From Brachyspira murdochii DSM 12563 (GTDB taxonomy: Bacteria > Spirochaetota > Brachyspiria > Brachyspirales > Brachyspiraceae), in assembly GCF_000092845.1 (NCBI RefSeq), contig NC_014150.1:496001-560000 (forward strand): 64,000 nucleotides of DNA, written 5' to 3'. Below, one piece after another: positions 25,682 to 34,528 of the stretch. Under the pieces are notes generated by a model. The model made no database searches. It had not been told where the DNA came from and worked only from the letters and a program-made list of their open reading frames with translations. Positions within the stretch are counted from its first letter, which is position 1; the number at the start of each line of letters is the position of its first letter. Both the position numbers and the translations under genes were made by a program.

Positions 25682-27316
25682 TTATGATTTTAATTTGCTT
25701 TGAAATAAATCAGCTATAGTATTGTAGCCTTTTTCTTTAGCAATGAAATATTCTCTTTCAAATACATTATTAGGATAATTTATTGTATAATATTCAACCA
25801 ATTTTTCACATATTTCAAAATAGCCGTTTGAAGAAGCTATATATAATGCTGTATCTCCATTAGCATTTCTATCTTTCACAGAAGCATTATTTTTAAGCAA
25901 ATATTCTACAATATCAAGCTTTCCATTATCAGCTGCAATCATCAAAGGGGTTTCATCAAATTTGCTTTTTTTATTAATAATATCAGGTGATAACTGAAAA
26001 ATATATTTTACAATATCAATATATCCCTTAGCACATGCAAACATAAAAGAATTCCAGCCGTTAATATCATTTTCTTCTATGTCTTCGCCTTTCTCTACTA
26101 AATATTTTACAGATTTCAAATTATCATATATAACAGCCCACATCAAAGGAGTAATAGAACCTTCTGCACTATTCAAAGACATGCCATGCATAAGAAGAAG
26201 TTCTACTATATCTATATTTCCGGCTATAATAGCATGTACTACTGCATTTCTATCTATACTGTCATAAATATCTACATCAGCATTATTGTCAAGCAAAGTT
26301 TTTACTATCTCAATATTTCCAATATAGCATGCATACATTAAAGGAGTTACATCATCGTCATCGGCCTTATTAACATCAGCACCATATTTAATTAATAAAT
26401 CTATAATCTCCTTATTTTCTATTTCTATAGCAGATATTAAAGCAGATTTACCATTATCGGTAACTCCATCTAATGAAACTTTATTCATAAGAAAATAATT
26501 TACTATATCTTTATGACCTGCTGAAGCGGCTATAGCCAATGCTTTAGGGGCTTTTTTCCTAGAATTATCAAAAAAATATCTTACTACATCTAAATGCCCA
26601 TTATAAGCTGCTGATATAAATGCACTTGAAAATACATTATGTTTACTTCCGCCTAATTTTGAATGTATATAATGAACTAAAGATAAATTACCGCTTATAG
26701 CTGCTATTGTAAGAGAGTATTTAGGTATCTCTATATCATTAGTATTAAGTATATATTCCACTATATCAATATTACCGCTTGATATAGCATAAGATAATAC
26801 TGTCTCTTCATATATGTCAGAATCATCTACATTGGCATTATTATCTATAAGAAATTTTACTGCTTCAAAGTTAGATTGCTGACAGGCATACATAAGAGGG
26901 GTTACATTAGTATCTGTCTTGGAATTGACATCTGCACCATTTTCTACAAGTATTTTTATAATATCAAAATGATTCTCAGAACAAGCATAATGCAAAGGTG
27001 TTTCGCTGTTGCAGTTGCTTAAATTTACTGATGCTCCTCTCTTTATAAGCAAATTTACTATATCTCTATGACCATTAGCACAGGCATTCATAAGAGGGGT
27101 TATATATAATTGATCCGCCTTATTTACATCAGCACCTGCATCTAACAGAAGTTCTACTATTTCCTTATACCCTGCTCTGCATGCATGAGTTAATGGGGTT
27201 AGCCCCAATATATTGCTTAAATTTACATCTATATCTTTATTTTTTAATAAAATTTCTACTGCTAATATATTATTTCTTGCTGAAGCTTCATGCAATTCTA
27301 TTTCAATTTCTCTCAT
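25682..27316 (-). CDS. Large cytoplasmic ankyrin-repeat protein
   Basis: The 544-aa protein consists almost entirely of about fifteen ankyrin repeats of roughly 33 residues (TPLTHACRAGYKEIVELLLDAGADVNKAD style). There is no signal peptide or membrane segment, so it should act in the cytoplasm as a protein-binding scaffold. A few repeats in the middle (about 195-265) lack the TPL/TAL start and are degenerate. It stands alone between the EamA transporter and mgtE. The binding partner is unknown. Confidence 0.88.
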   Translation of the reverse strand: MREIEIELHEASARNNILAVEILLKNKDIDVNLSNILGLTPLTHACRAGYKEIVELLLDAGADVNKADQLYITPLMNACANGHRDIVNLLIKRGASVNLSNCNSETPLHYACSENHFDIIKILVENGADVNSKTDTNVTPLMYACQQSNFEAVKFLIDNNANVDDSDIYEETVLSYAISSGNIDIVEYILNTNDIEIPKYSLTIAAISGNLSLVHYIHSKLGGSKHNVFSSAFISAAYNGHLDVVRYFFDNSRKKAPKALAIAASAGHKDIVNYFLMNKVSLDGVTDNGKSALISAIEIENKEIIDLLIKYGADVNKADDDDVTPLMYACYIGNIEIVKTLLDNNADVDIYDSIDRNAVVHAIIAGNIDIVELLLMHGMSLNSAEGSITPLMWAVIYDNLKSVKYLVEKGEDIEENDINGWNSFMFACAKGYIDIVKYIFQLSPDIINKKSKFDETPLMIAADNGKLDIVEYLLKNNASVKDRNANGDTALYIASSNGYFEICEKLVEYYTINYPNNVFEREYFIAKEKGYNTIADLFQSKLKS

Positions 27317-27475
27317 AAATATTAAACCCCATTATATATTTATAATTTAATATAAAACCCCAAATAGTCAAATATATTTTTTTTATTAATAAAATTTATT
27401 TGCCATTATAAATTATAATATTAATTTAGCAATTTTTTTTAAAAAAAATTTATAAATTAATAAAAAAAATATTAC

Positions 27476-28843
27476 TTAATTAACATTATTCAGTATAATA
27501 AAAGCCAAAGTTGCTATAGAACAGTATATTGCTGTACCTATTATATCACATATAGAAGTAAGCATAGGAGCACCGCTTATAGCAGGATCTATATTTAATT
27601 TTGTCAATATAAAAGGCAGACAAAGACCTATAATGCTACCTATAAACACTATACTAAACATTGATATGCCTACAATAGCAGCTATCTCAAAACCTCCTCG
27701 TATAATACCCAATACATAAGCACCCAAAGCCATACTAAGTCCAAGCATAAAAGATACTATTAATTCTTTTGAAAACATATAAAACCAATCTTTAAGTACA
27801 ACATCTCCTATAGCAAGCGAACGTATAACAAGAGTAGCAGACTGACTCCCAGCATTTCCTCCGCTTCCTATAAGCAATGGCAAAAATACTACCAATACTA
27901 TATGTTTTTGCAGTGTATTTTGAAATATTCCTATAACTCCTCCTGAAAATATATTGATAAATACTAATATTAATAGCCATAATATTCTCTGTTTGTATAA
28001 AGTTGTTATAGGTGTTATTTTTAAATTATCATCAAACTGATCCTCGCTTGAGGTAATACCTGCCATTTTATGAAAATCATCAGTATATTCTTCTTCGGCT
28101 ATATCAAGTATATCATCAACTGTAACAATACCAAGCATAGCATGCCTGTCATCAATTACAGCAAGAGAATGAAGATTATACTTTTTTATCACTTCAATAG
28201 CATTTTCCTGCTCCTCATAAACCAATATATAAGGACAGCTGCTTGTTATTTCTGATATAAGAGTATTTTTATCAGTAAAAAATAATTTCCTTAATGTAAT
28301 AGAGCCCATTAATGTACGCCTTTCATCTATAACATATATAGTAGTATAGGTTTCAGCATCTTCTATATTGCTTCTTATATACTCAAATGCCTCACCTACT
28401 GTCCAATTAGGCTTAATGCTTATATATTCTGGCGTCATCAAACGTCCTATACTGCCCTCTGGATATGCCAAAAGCCAAGAAGCTATTTCACGCTCCTCAC
28501 TGCCTAGAAGTTTTAATATATTTTCAGACATTTCCTCTGGTATAGACTCCAAAAAATATGTCCTGTCATCCGGATTCATATTCTCCAAAAGCTCTTTAAT
28601 ATCAGCTTCAGGCATATTTTCTATTATTCTTTGCTGATCTATAGGAACTAACTCTGGAAATACACCCAAATAATAATCTTTAGGAAGTATACTAAAAACT
28701 TTATACTTATCTTCATTTTTTAAAGAGGTTATTAAATTGGCTGTTTCAACCTCCTGCCATAATGTAAGTATATCTCTTAATGCCTCCCAATCTTTTTCTT
28801 CTATCAAATCTTCAATTTCAGGCTGTAAAAGTTCTTTAAGCAT
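27476..28843 (-). CDS. mgtE: MgtE-family magnesium channel/transporter
   Basis: A 455-aa protein with the full MgtE layout: N-terminal superhelical domain (about 1-130, including MPEADIKELLENMNPDDRTYFLESIP), a CBS pair (130-265, with GRLMTPEYISI and DDILDIAEEE), and five C-terminal transmembrane helices. The transmembrane motif DPAISGAPMLTSICDIIGTAIY matches the pore/selectivity region. The cytoplasmic domains sense magnesium and close the pore. GGGAG precedes the ATG. The 54-base gap upstream leaves no room for an M-box riboswitch. Confidence 0.93.
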   Translation of the reverse strand: MLKELLQPEIEDLIEEKDWEALRDILTLWQEVETANLITSLKNEDKYKVFSILPKDYYLGVFPELVPIDQQRIIENMPEADIKELLENMNPDDRTYFLESIPEEMSENILKLLGSEEREIASWLLAYPEGSIGRLMTPEYISIKPNWTVGEAFEYIRSNIEDAETYTTIYVIDERRTLMGSITLRKLFFTDKNTLISEITSSCPYILVYEEQENAIEVIKKYNLHSLAVIDDRHAMLGIVTVDDILDIAEEEYTDDFHKMAGITSSEDQFDDNLKITPITTLYKQRILWLLILVFINIFSGGVIGIFQNTLQKHIVLVVFLPLLIGSGGNAGSQSATLVIRSLAIGDVVLKDWFYMFSKELIVSFMLGLSMALGAYVLGIIRGGFEIAAIVGISMFSIVFIGSIIGLCLPFILTKLNIDPAISGAPMLTSICDIIGTAIYCSIATLAFIILNNVN

Positions 28844-28897
28844 ACACCGCTCCCGCTAAAATATTATAAACCAATTAAATAAAAATATAATTAAAAA

Positions 28898-29566
28898 TTA
28901 ATATCTAGTTCCTACTAAATAAGTACCTACCTGTATACCAAAATCAAATGAATGTATATTATACTTTGAATAATTAGGATTTTTATAATTCATAGCAAAA
29001 TCATAATTAAAATAAAGTCCTGCGGCAACTGCGGCAAAACTGCTTAAATTATACTTAAAATCTATAGTAAATTTCAAATACGGTATCACTGCCGTTTCAA
29101 AGGAATTTTCTATTTCAGTCCTATTCAATTTAACCCCATAATCAGCATCTTGAATATTAGCAGCTAATGGTATTTTTACACCAGTTCCTATACCTAATGA
29201 TAATACCAAAGCTGTAACTCTAAACATAAAGCCTGTATTTAAACTGTCAAATGTATATGAAACAACATTGGCATCCTGTGTGTTTATATATTTATAAGAA
29301 CTTCTATAGTATCCAATATCTGCCAAAACATCAAAACCTAATAACCCTCCGAAATCATAAAAATATCCGGGCTGAACTAATACCCCAAAATCAAAAGCAC
29401 TGCTCGTTTTTAATATATTTAATTTACTGCCGTCAAGCCCTCTTACATCAGCAAAGGCAAAACTTCCAGTTAATGGTACAAATAATGCCACTCCTCCGCC
29501 ATGCTGAGCAAATAAGCTAAAACTAGAAACTGTTAAAAACAATAATGATAATACAATTTTTTTCAT
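28898..29566 (-). CDS. Secreted outer-membrane-like beta-barrel protein
   Basis: The 222-aa protein has a signal peptide (1-20, cleavage near SLFA/QHGG) followed by Gly/Phe/Tyr-rich alternating strands (GFDVLADIGYYRSSYKYI, VAAGLYFNYDFAMNY) and a strand at the C terminus (FDFGIQVGTYLVGTRY). This is the pattern of small OmpW/OmpA-type barrels, but no family can be named. It lies 54 bases upstream of mgtE on the same strand and could be cotranscribed. Confidence 0.6.
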   Translation of the reverse strand: MKKIVLSLLFLTVSSFSLFAQHGGGVALFVPLTGSFAFADVRGLDGSKLNILKTSSAFDFGVLVQPGYFYDFGGLLGFDVLADIGYYRSSYKYINTQDANVVSYTFDSLNTGFMFRVTALVLSLGIGTGVKIPLAANIQDADYGVKLNRTEIENSFETAVIPYLKFTIDFKYNLSSFAAVAAGLYFNYDFAMNYKNPNYSKYNIHSFDFGIQVGTYLVGTRY

Positions 29567-29671
29567 ATGATTCCTACTTTTTTATTATATATTTTATATA
29601 ATTTCTATAATATAAAAAAATGATAGAATGTCAATTATTTATTTTACTCTATATTTATAAAATTAATAAAT

Positions 29672-29699
29672 TTGAAATTTGTATTAAAAATGATAAAAT
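29672..29699 (+). promoter_or_regulatory. Putative promoter of the YhaN-like gene
   Basis: TTGAAA (29672-29677) and TAAAAT (29694-29699) are 16 bases apart, about 30 bases upstream of the ATG. Confidence 0.4.
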
Positions 29700-29729
29700 G
29701 CCTTATATTATAATTGGCTGGAAAATAAA

Positions 29730-31889
29730 ATGATACTAAATTTAAATAAATTCGGAAAGTTTAAAAATAAATCCTTTGAAATATCTGATAAACTAACCCT
29801 ATTTTACGGAGAAAATGAATCTGGTAAAACCACAATATTTGATTCTCTTATGCTTTTATTCTCAGAAAATAAAAAAACTTCAGCATTTGCAAAACAAATA
29901 AAATCAAGATACGGAGATGATATAGATATTAATATTATACCAGAAATAGACCCTTCAAAAAAAATGCATCCTCAGTCTTATAATAATTTATATTCAATAA
30001 GGCAAAGCGAGATAATATTTGAAATGTCAGACAGCAAAAAGGATTCCAAAGACTGGGAAAGCGAAATAAAAAAGAAATTATTTGCTTCCGATATAGATGT
30101 TGGCAAAATAATATCCGAGGTAAAAGCAGAATACTCTGGAAAATCTCAGTCGGCAATACCAGCTCAATTAAAAAATTTAAAATACAGAAATGAAGAGATA
30201 AGAGAAGAACTTGATAATTTATATAATAAAGCTAATACAGAAGTCAGTAAAAAAGATAAATTAAAAGAGTTACATGAACTTCTAAAAGAAAGCGACAATA
30301 TCATAAAAGAAAAAGTTAATGAATACAATAAATTAAACAGCTTAAGAGAAGAAAAAAATAAATCAAAAGAAAAAAATGCTGCATTAAATATACTTACTAT
30401 GATAAATGATTTTTATAAAAAAGATAAATTTATAAAAGAAAATCTCAATCTTAAAAATGACCATTCAAAAACGATAAATGATATGGAAAAAAAAATAGAT
30501 GAATGCAAAAATAATATAGCATATATTAAAGGAAAAATAGAACCGCTGCAAAAATCTACAGAAGAAAAGAAAAAAACTGATTATGAAAGCATAAGATTAA
30601 GAATAGATAAGGCTGTAAAAAAAATAGATGTATTAAGAGAGAAAAATAATAAAATACCAAAAATAGTTTTTTTATCTGCCGTAATTTTGGTATCATCACT
30701 TTTAAGTTTATATTTTAAAAATCCATATTGGTTTTTAATAATTCTTCCTTCTATACCTTTTATGTTTATAAAAGAAGGTAAAAACGAAAAATTTATAAAT
30801 GATATATTGGACTCCCTTCCTGAACTTGATATTAATACTGACAATTTAGAACTATCATCTCTTAAAGATATTCTAAATAAAGAATTGGCAAAAATAGAAA
30901 TTATACTTTCAAACGATGATGAAGAAGAGCTGAATAATTATAAAAAACAGCTTGAAGAAACTATTATTAATTTGGAAAATTATAATAATGAATTAAACAG
31001 TTTTTTTGATAAGCTGAACGTAAAAAACAAAGAAAACTACTATGAAATAAAAACTAATTTTGATAATGTTTATAAAAATACAGAAGAATTATTTGCTAAA
31101 CTCATCACAGAAGCAAAAAAATTCGGACTTAAAGATATACCTACATTAGAAGCAAACTGCAATAGAATATTAAAAGAACTTGATGATAAAGGTATTAATC
31201 CAGATAGTTTTAATGAAATGGAAATGAAAGCTATAGAAAACAAATTAAAAGAACTAGAAAAAGAAATAAACACTATAAAAGAAAATATGAATAAAGTGAT
31301 ATCAAATGCTTCGTATATAAAGGGAGAGCTTAACAGTACAGATAATATACATGACAGCATAATAAATTTTGAAAGTGAGCTTGCTGAAAATAATGAAGAG
31401 ATAAAAAACTTAAATAAAAGAAAAAAGGCTTTGGAATTATTAGAAAATATGCTGTCAGAAATAAATAAAAAAAATGATGATATATTTAATTCTCTCTCTA
31501 ATGAAGCTAAAGTATTATACAATCATATAACTGGAAAAAGTTTATCTGATAACGGAATAGAAATGTCTGGATTTGACAAATCAAAAATTATCGTAAAAGA
31601 TAAACAAAATGAAAGCAGAAACGTAGAATTATTATCTTCGGCTACAAAGGATGCAGTTTATATAGCTATGCGTCTTTCTATACTTACAAAAATACATGAA
31701 GCTGGAAGATTAATACTATTAGATGATCCTTTTATAACATTTGATAATAACAGAACAAAAGAAGCATTATCGTTTATAAGAGAATATACCAATAAATATA
31801 ATATACCTATAGCAATATTTACTAAAGATGTATTTATACGTGATATAATGAAAGACTATAAAGAAGCTGTAATACATGAATTATCATAA
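29730..31889 (+). CDS. YhaN/SbcC-like coiled-coil ATPase with membrane hairpin
   Basis: A 719-aa SMC-like ATPase. Walker A is GENESGKTT (27-35), the signature region is LLSSATKDAVYIAMRLS, and Walker B is RLILLDDPFITFD near the C terminus. Long coiled coils fill residues 150-320 and 390-600. At about residues 311-348 two hydrophobic stretches (IVFLSAVILVSSLLSLYF and WFLIILPSIPFMFI) form a membrane hairpin between the coils, as in Bacillus YhaN. Relatives pair with an SbcD/YhaO-type nuclease in DNA repair, but no such gene is adjacent. It begins a plus-strand cluster. Confidence 0.75.
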   Translation: MILNLNKFGKFKNKSFEISDKLTLFYGENESGKTTIFDSLMLLFSENKKTSAFAKQIKSRYGDDIDINIIPEIDPSKKMHPQSYNNLYSIRQSEIIFEMSDSKKDSKDWESEIKKKLFASDIDVGKIISEVKAEYSGKSQSAIPAQLKNLKYRNEEIREELDNLYNKANTEVSKKDKLKELHELLKESDNIIKEKVNEYNKLNSLREEKNKSKEKNAALNILTMINDFYKKDKFIKENLNLKNDHSKTINDMEKKIDECKNNIAYIKGKIEPLQKSTEEKKKTDYESIRLRIDKAVKKIDVLREKNNKIPKIVFLSAVILVSSLLSLYFKNPYWFLIILPSIPFMFIKEGKNEKFINDILDSLPELDINTDNLELSSLKDILNKELAKIEIILSNDDEEELNNYKKQLEETIINLENYNNELNSFFDKLNVKNKENYYEIKTNFDNVYKNTEELFAKLITEAKKFGLKDIPTLEANCNRILKELDDKGINPDSFNEMEMKAIENKLKELEKEINTIKENMNKVISNASYIKGELNSTDNIHDSIINFESELAENNEEIKNLNKRKKALELLENMLSEINKKNDDIFNSLSNEAKVLYNHITGKSLSDNGIEMSGFDKSKIIVKDKQNESRNVELLSSATKDAVYIAMRLSILTKIHEAGRLILLDDPFITFDNNRTKEALSFIREYTNKYNIPIAIFTKDVFIRDIMKDYKEAVIHELS

Positions 31890-31999
31890 AAATAATATAT
31901 TTTTTAATAACACAAATTATCTTTAATAGTATTGTATTTTTATTAATTTTTTATACAATATATCTATATAATAAATAATTAAATAATAGCGATGGTATT

Positions 32000-33367
32000 A
32001 TGAAAAAAATAGGTATATATATAGATTTGGAAAATATAAGATATTTAGATTTTCATGTAAATCTTAAATCAATGCTAAAAAATATTTTAGACTATTACAA
32101 AGAGCAATTAAAAGATGAAGATATTGTATTTTCTATAAAAAAAGCTTACGGAGATTCAAAATCCATAAAGAAATATGCAAAGCATTTAAGAGATTTGCAT
32201 ATTGATATAATTCATTCTGTGCCTTTTAAAAAAGCAAAAAATATGGCAGATATGAAATCATCATTAGATGCCTTTGAAGATTTTATAATATATAAAAAAA
32301 TAGATATTATTATATTTGTAACAAAAGATGTTGATTACAGCATTGTTATGGATAAATTAATGAGGCATGGATGCATAGTATCTATGGTTACAACATCCGA
32401 TAATTTTGAAAAAAATATATTTCAAAATGCCTGCTGTCATGATCCTTTTAAAATAGAAAAATACAGAGATAATGCTGTTAAAGAAAATAATTCAGAAATA
32501 AGAATAGATAATAAGAATAAGAAAAAAGCTAATGAAAATAAAAGCAGTGAAATAACTAAAGAAACTATCACTATCATTGAAAATAATAAAAAAAATAAAG
32601 AATCTAAAAAACGCAGAAAAAATAATGAAAATAAAAACGAAAAAAATAAATATAAACAAAATGAAGAAATTATAAAAAATGAACTTCAAAATAAAGAAAT
32701 TGAAAATAATATCAATAATTTAGAAAATAGAGATGAAAATATTGAACAAAATAATTATAATAAAGAAAATAAAGTAATAGAAGAAAAAGATTTTTGGCAA
32801 TGTTTCTCCGATGAGATAAAAGATTTTTATGATAAAAATAAAAACTTAGAAATATCCAAATCTTATATATGCAATAAAATAAATGATAAACTCTGTCAAA
32901 AGGGAGAAAGTGCCCTAAAATTGGCAGGATATCAAAATATAAATGAAGTAATTGATTTTTTAAATAAAAATGAAATAAAAACAACATCAAATAATTCTTC
33001 ATTCACTATAGAAGAAACTATAAAATCATTTGAAAATAAAATGAATGATAATATTTTAAATAAGAATGAAATTAATTATACTGATGAAATAAATGATAAG
33101 AACTTTATATATGTATTAAAAAAAGTGCTTTCAGAAGATAAAGAAAATAAGGCTATAACATTATCATCTGTAATGAAGAAAATTAATAAAGAGTTTAATA
33201 TGGCAAGCGGACAAAGTGCTGTAAAACATACAAAGTTTAAAAACATAAAAGAAATAATATTAAAGATAGGAAAATCAGCTGAGCTTACTGAACAGGGAAG
33301 AAAATTTATTATAAAAGATAAAGACAAAATATTAGAAACATTAGAAGATATTGCAAAAGAGTTATAA
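32000..33367 (+). CDS. NYN-domain protein with two OST-HTH/LOTUS-like domains
   Basis: A 455-aa protein. Residues 1-145 are an NYN (PIN-like) nuclease domain: DLEN at 9-12, the DMKSSLDAFEDFI helix, and FVTKDVDYSIVMDKLMRHGCIV, supplying the acidic site. Residues about 160-270 are a low-complexity Lys/Asn/Glu linker. Two C-terminal segments (about 265-335 and 370-450), each with the pattern FL..ik..l....gxAlklagyxxinevI, look like OST-HTH/LOTUS domains, which bind RNA (G-quadruplex RNA in some cases) or partner proteins. An RNA-directed nuclease is inferred. The following genes are tyrA and rnr. Confidence 0.75.
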   Translation: MKKIGIYIDLENIRYLDFHVNLKSMLKNILDYYKEQLKDEDIVFSIKKAYGDSKSIKKYAKHLRDLHIDIIHSVPFKKAKNMADMKSSLDAFEDFIIYKKIDIIIFVTKDVDYSIVMDKLMRHGCIVSMVTTSDNFEKNIFQNACCHDPFKIEKYRDNAVKENNSEIRIDNKNKKKANENKSSEITKETITIIENNKKNKESKKRRKNNENKNEKNKYKQNEEIIKNELQNKEIENNINNLENRDENIEQNNYNKENKVIEEKDFWQCFSDEIKDFYDKNKNLEISKSYICNKINDKLCQKGESALKLAGYQNINEVIDFLNKNEIKTTSNNSSFTIEETIKSFENKMNDNILNKNEINYTDEINDKNFIYVLKKVLSEDKENKAITLSSVMKKINKEFNMASGQSAVKHTKFKNIKEIILKIGKSAELTEQGRKFIIKDKDKILETLEDIAKEL

Positions 33368-33397
33368 AAACACTAAATATTATTTTAAGGAAATTTT

Positions 33398-34261
33398 ATG
33401 TCTAATATTACAGTAATTGGAATGGGATTAATGGGAGGCTCTTTAATTAAGGCATTAAAGGCAAGCGGTGAAAACTATAATATATATGCTATAGATACAA
33501 ATAAAGAAAATATAGAATCTGCTTTAAAAGACGGATATATTGATAAAGGCTCCTGTAATTATGATAATATAAAAGAATATATTGAATGGGCAGATATTAT
33601 CATGATATGTACTTTGCCTTCTATAGCTATAGATATTATTTGCAAATACAAACACTTAATTGATAATAAAAAAATACTCTCTGATTTTTGCGGTGTAAAA
33701 ACCGATATTTTTAATAATACTAAAGATAAAAAATACATAGGTCTTCATACTATGGCTGGAAAGGAAAAAGGAGGATATCAAAACTCATCTGAAACACTAT
33801 TTAAAAACTCTAATGCTATTATAGTAAAGAATGATAATGCTAATGAAAATGATATAAAAATAATAGAAAAACTAGCTTATGATATAGGCTCAGGAAAAGT
33901 GATAACATCAACAGCTAAAAAACATGATGAAATGATAGCTTTCACAAGTCAGCTAATGCATATAATAGCATGCGGTATTGTTAATCACGATAATTTTTTA
34001 GCTTCGCTTGGTTTTGAAGGCAACAGTTTAGCAGACCATACTAGAGTGGGAACAATAGATGCTAATATGTGGAGCGAATTATTTTTATATAACAGCGAAT
34101 ATCTCTATGAGGAATTAGATAAATATATAAAATGCTTGGAAGATTTTCAAAATGCTTTGAATAATAAAGACAGAGAAAAGTTAAAAAACTTAATGAATAA
34201 TTCTAATAATATAAAAAACGAATGGATTATAAGAAAAAATACAAAAAATAATATTAATTAG
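33398..34261 (+). CDS. tyrA: Prephenate/arogenate dehydrogenase
   Basis: The 287-aa enzyme makes 4-hydroxyphenylpyruvate (or tyrosine from arogenate) using NAD(P). The Rossmann loop VIGMGLMGGSLIKAL is at residues 5-20. Other family motifs are ADIIMICTLPS, SDFCGVKTDIF, the active-site HTMAGKEKGGY and AFTSQLMHIIA. AAGGAA precedes the ATG. It is isolated from other aromatic pathway genes here, following the NYN-LOTUS gene by 30 bases. Confidence 0.9.
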   Translation: MSNITVIGMGLMGGSLIKALKASGENYNIYAIDTNKENIESALKDGYIDKGSCNYDNIKEYIEWADIIMICTLPSIAIDIICKYKHLIDNKKILSDFCGVKTDIFNNTKDKKYIGLHTMAGKEKGGYQNSSETLFKNSNAIIVKNDNANENDIKIIEKLAYDIGSGKVITSTAKKHDEMIAFTSQLMHIIACGIVNHDNFLASLGFEGNSLADHTRVGTIDANMWSELFLYNSEYLYEELDKYIKCLEDFQNALNNKDREKLKNLMNNSNNIKNEWIIRKNTKNNIN

Positions 34262-34264
34262 GTA

Positions 34265-34292
34265 TTGACAAAAAAACATAATATGTTAGAAT
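34265..34292 (+). promoter_or_regulatory. Promoter-like site upstream of rnr leader region
   Basis: TTGACA (34265-34270) and TAGAAT (34287-34292) are 16 bases apart and overlap the inverted repeat GTTAG/CTAAC (34285-34300). It starts immediately after the tyrA stop and precedes about 200 bases without an ORF, so a small RNA or long leader is possible. Confidence 0.35.
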
Positions 34293-34336
34293 ATACTAAC
34301 AAATCTTAATAAGAGCTAATAACTTTGTATCTTTTG

Positions 34337-34402
34337 ATACTATTTTTATAACCTTCATTTAATTAAACTATTACCCCCATGCAGCTATGTGGGTATAAAA
34401 AA
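34337..34402 (+). other. Non-coding stretch with a GC-rich hairpin before rnr
   Basis: No ORF is supported between tyrA and rnr. TACCC.CAT and ATG.GGGTA (34372-34395) form a stem with loop GCAGCT, followed by A-rich sequence. The core ACTATTACCC plus CATGCAG recurs on the opposite strand downstream of rnr (about 36649-36677). Confidence 0.35.
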
Positions 34403-34460
34403 ATAAATGCTTTCTATAATAAAAAACCGCATTAATATTAATATGTAAAAAATCTTATGT

Positions 34461-34488
34461 TTGACATTATAAATAATATTGCTATAAT
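34461..34488 (+). promoter_or_regulatory. Consensus promoter of rnr
   Basis: Perfect TTGACA (34461-34466) and TATAAT (34483-34488) boxes with 16-base spacing lie 40 bases before the rnr ATG. Confidence 0.75.
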
Positions 34489-34528
34489 GAATAGAATACA
34501 GCAATAAATACAGGTAAATTAAAAAACT

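Noticed and set aside
31070-31522. 150-aa minus-strand ORF within the YhaN-like gene
   Set aside because: Ser/Phe/Leu-rich translation is the expected antisense of Lys/Glu/Asn-rich coiled-coil codons.
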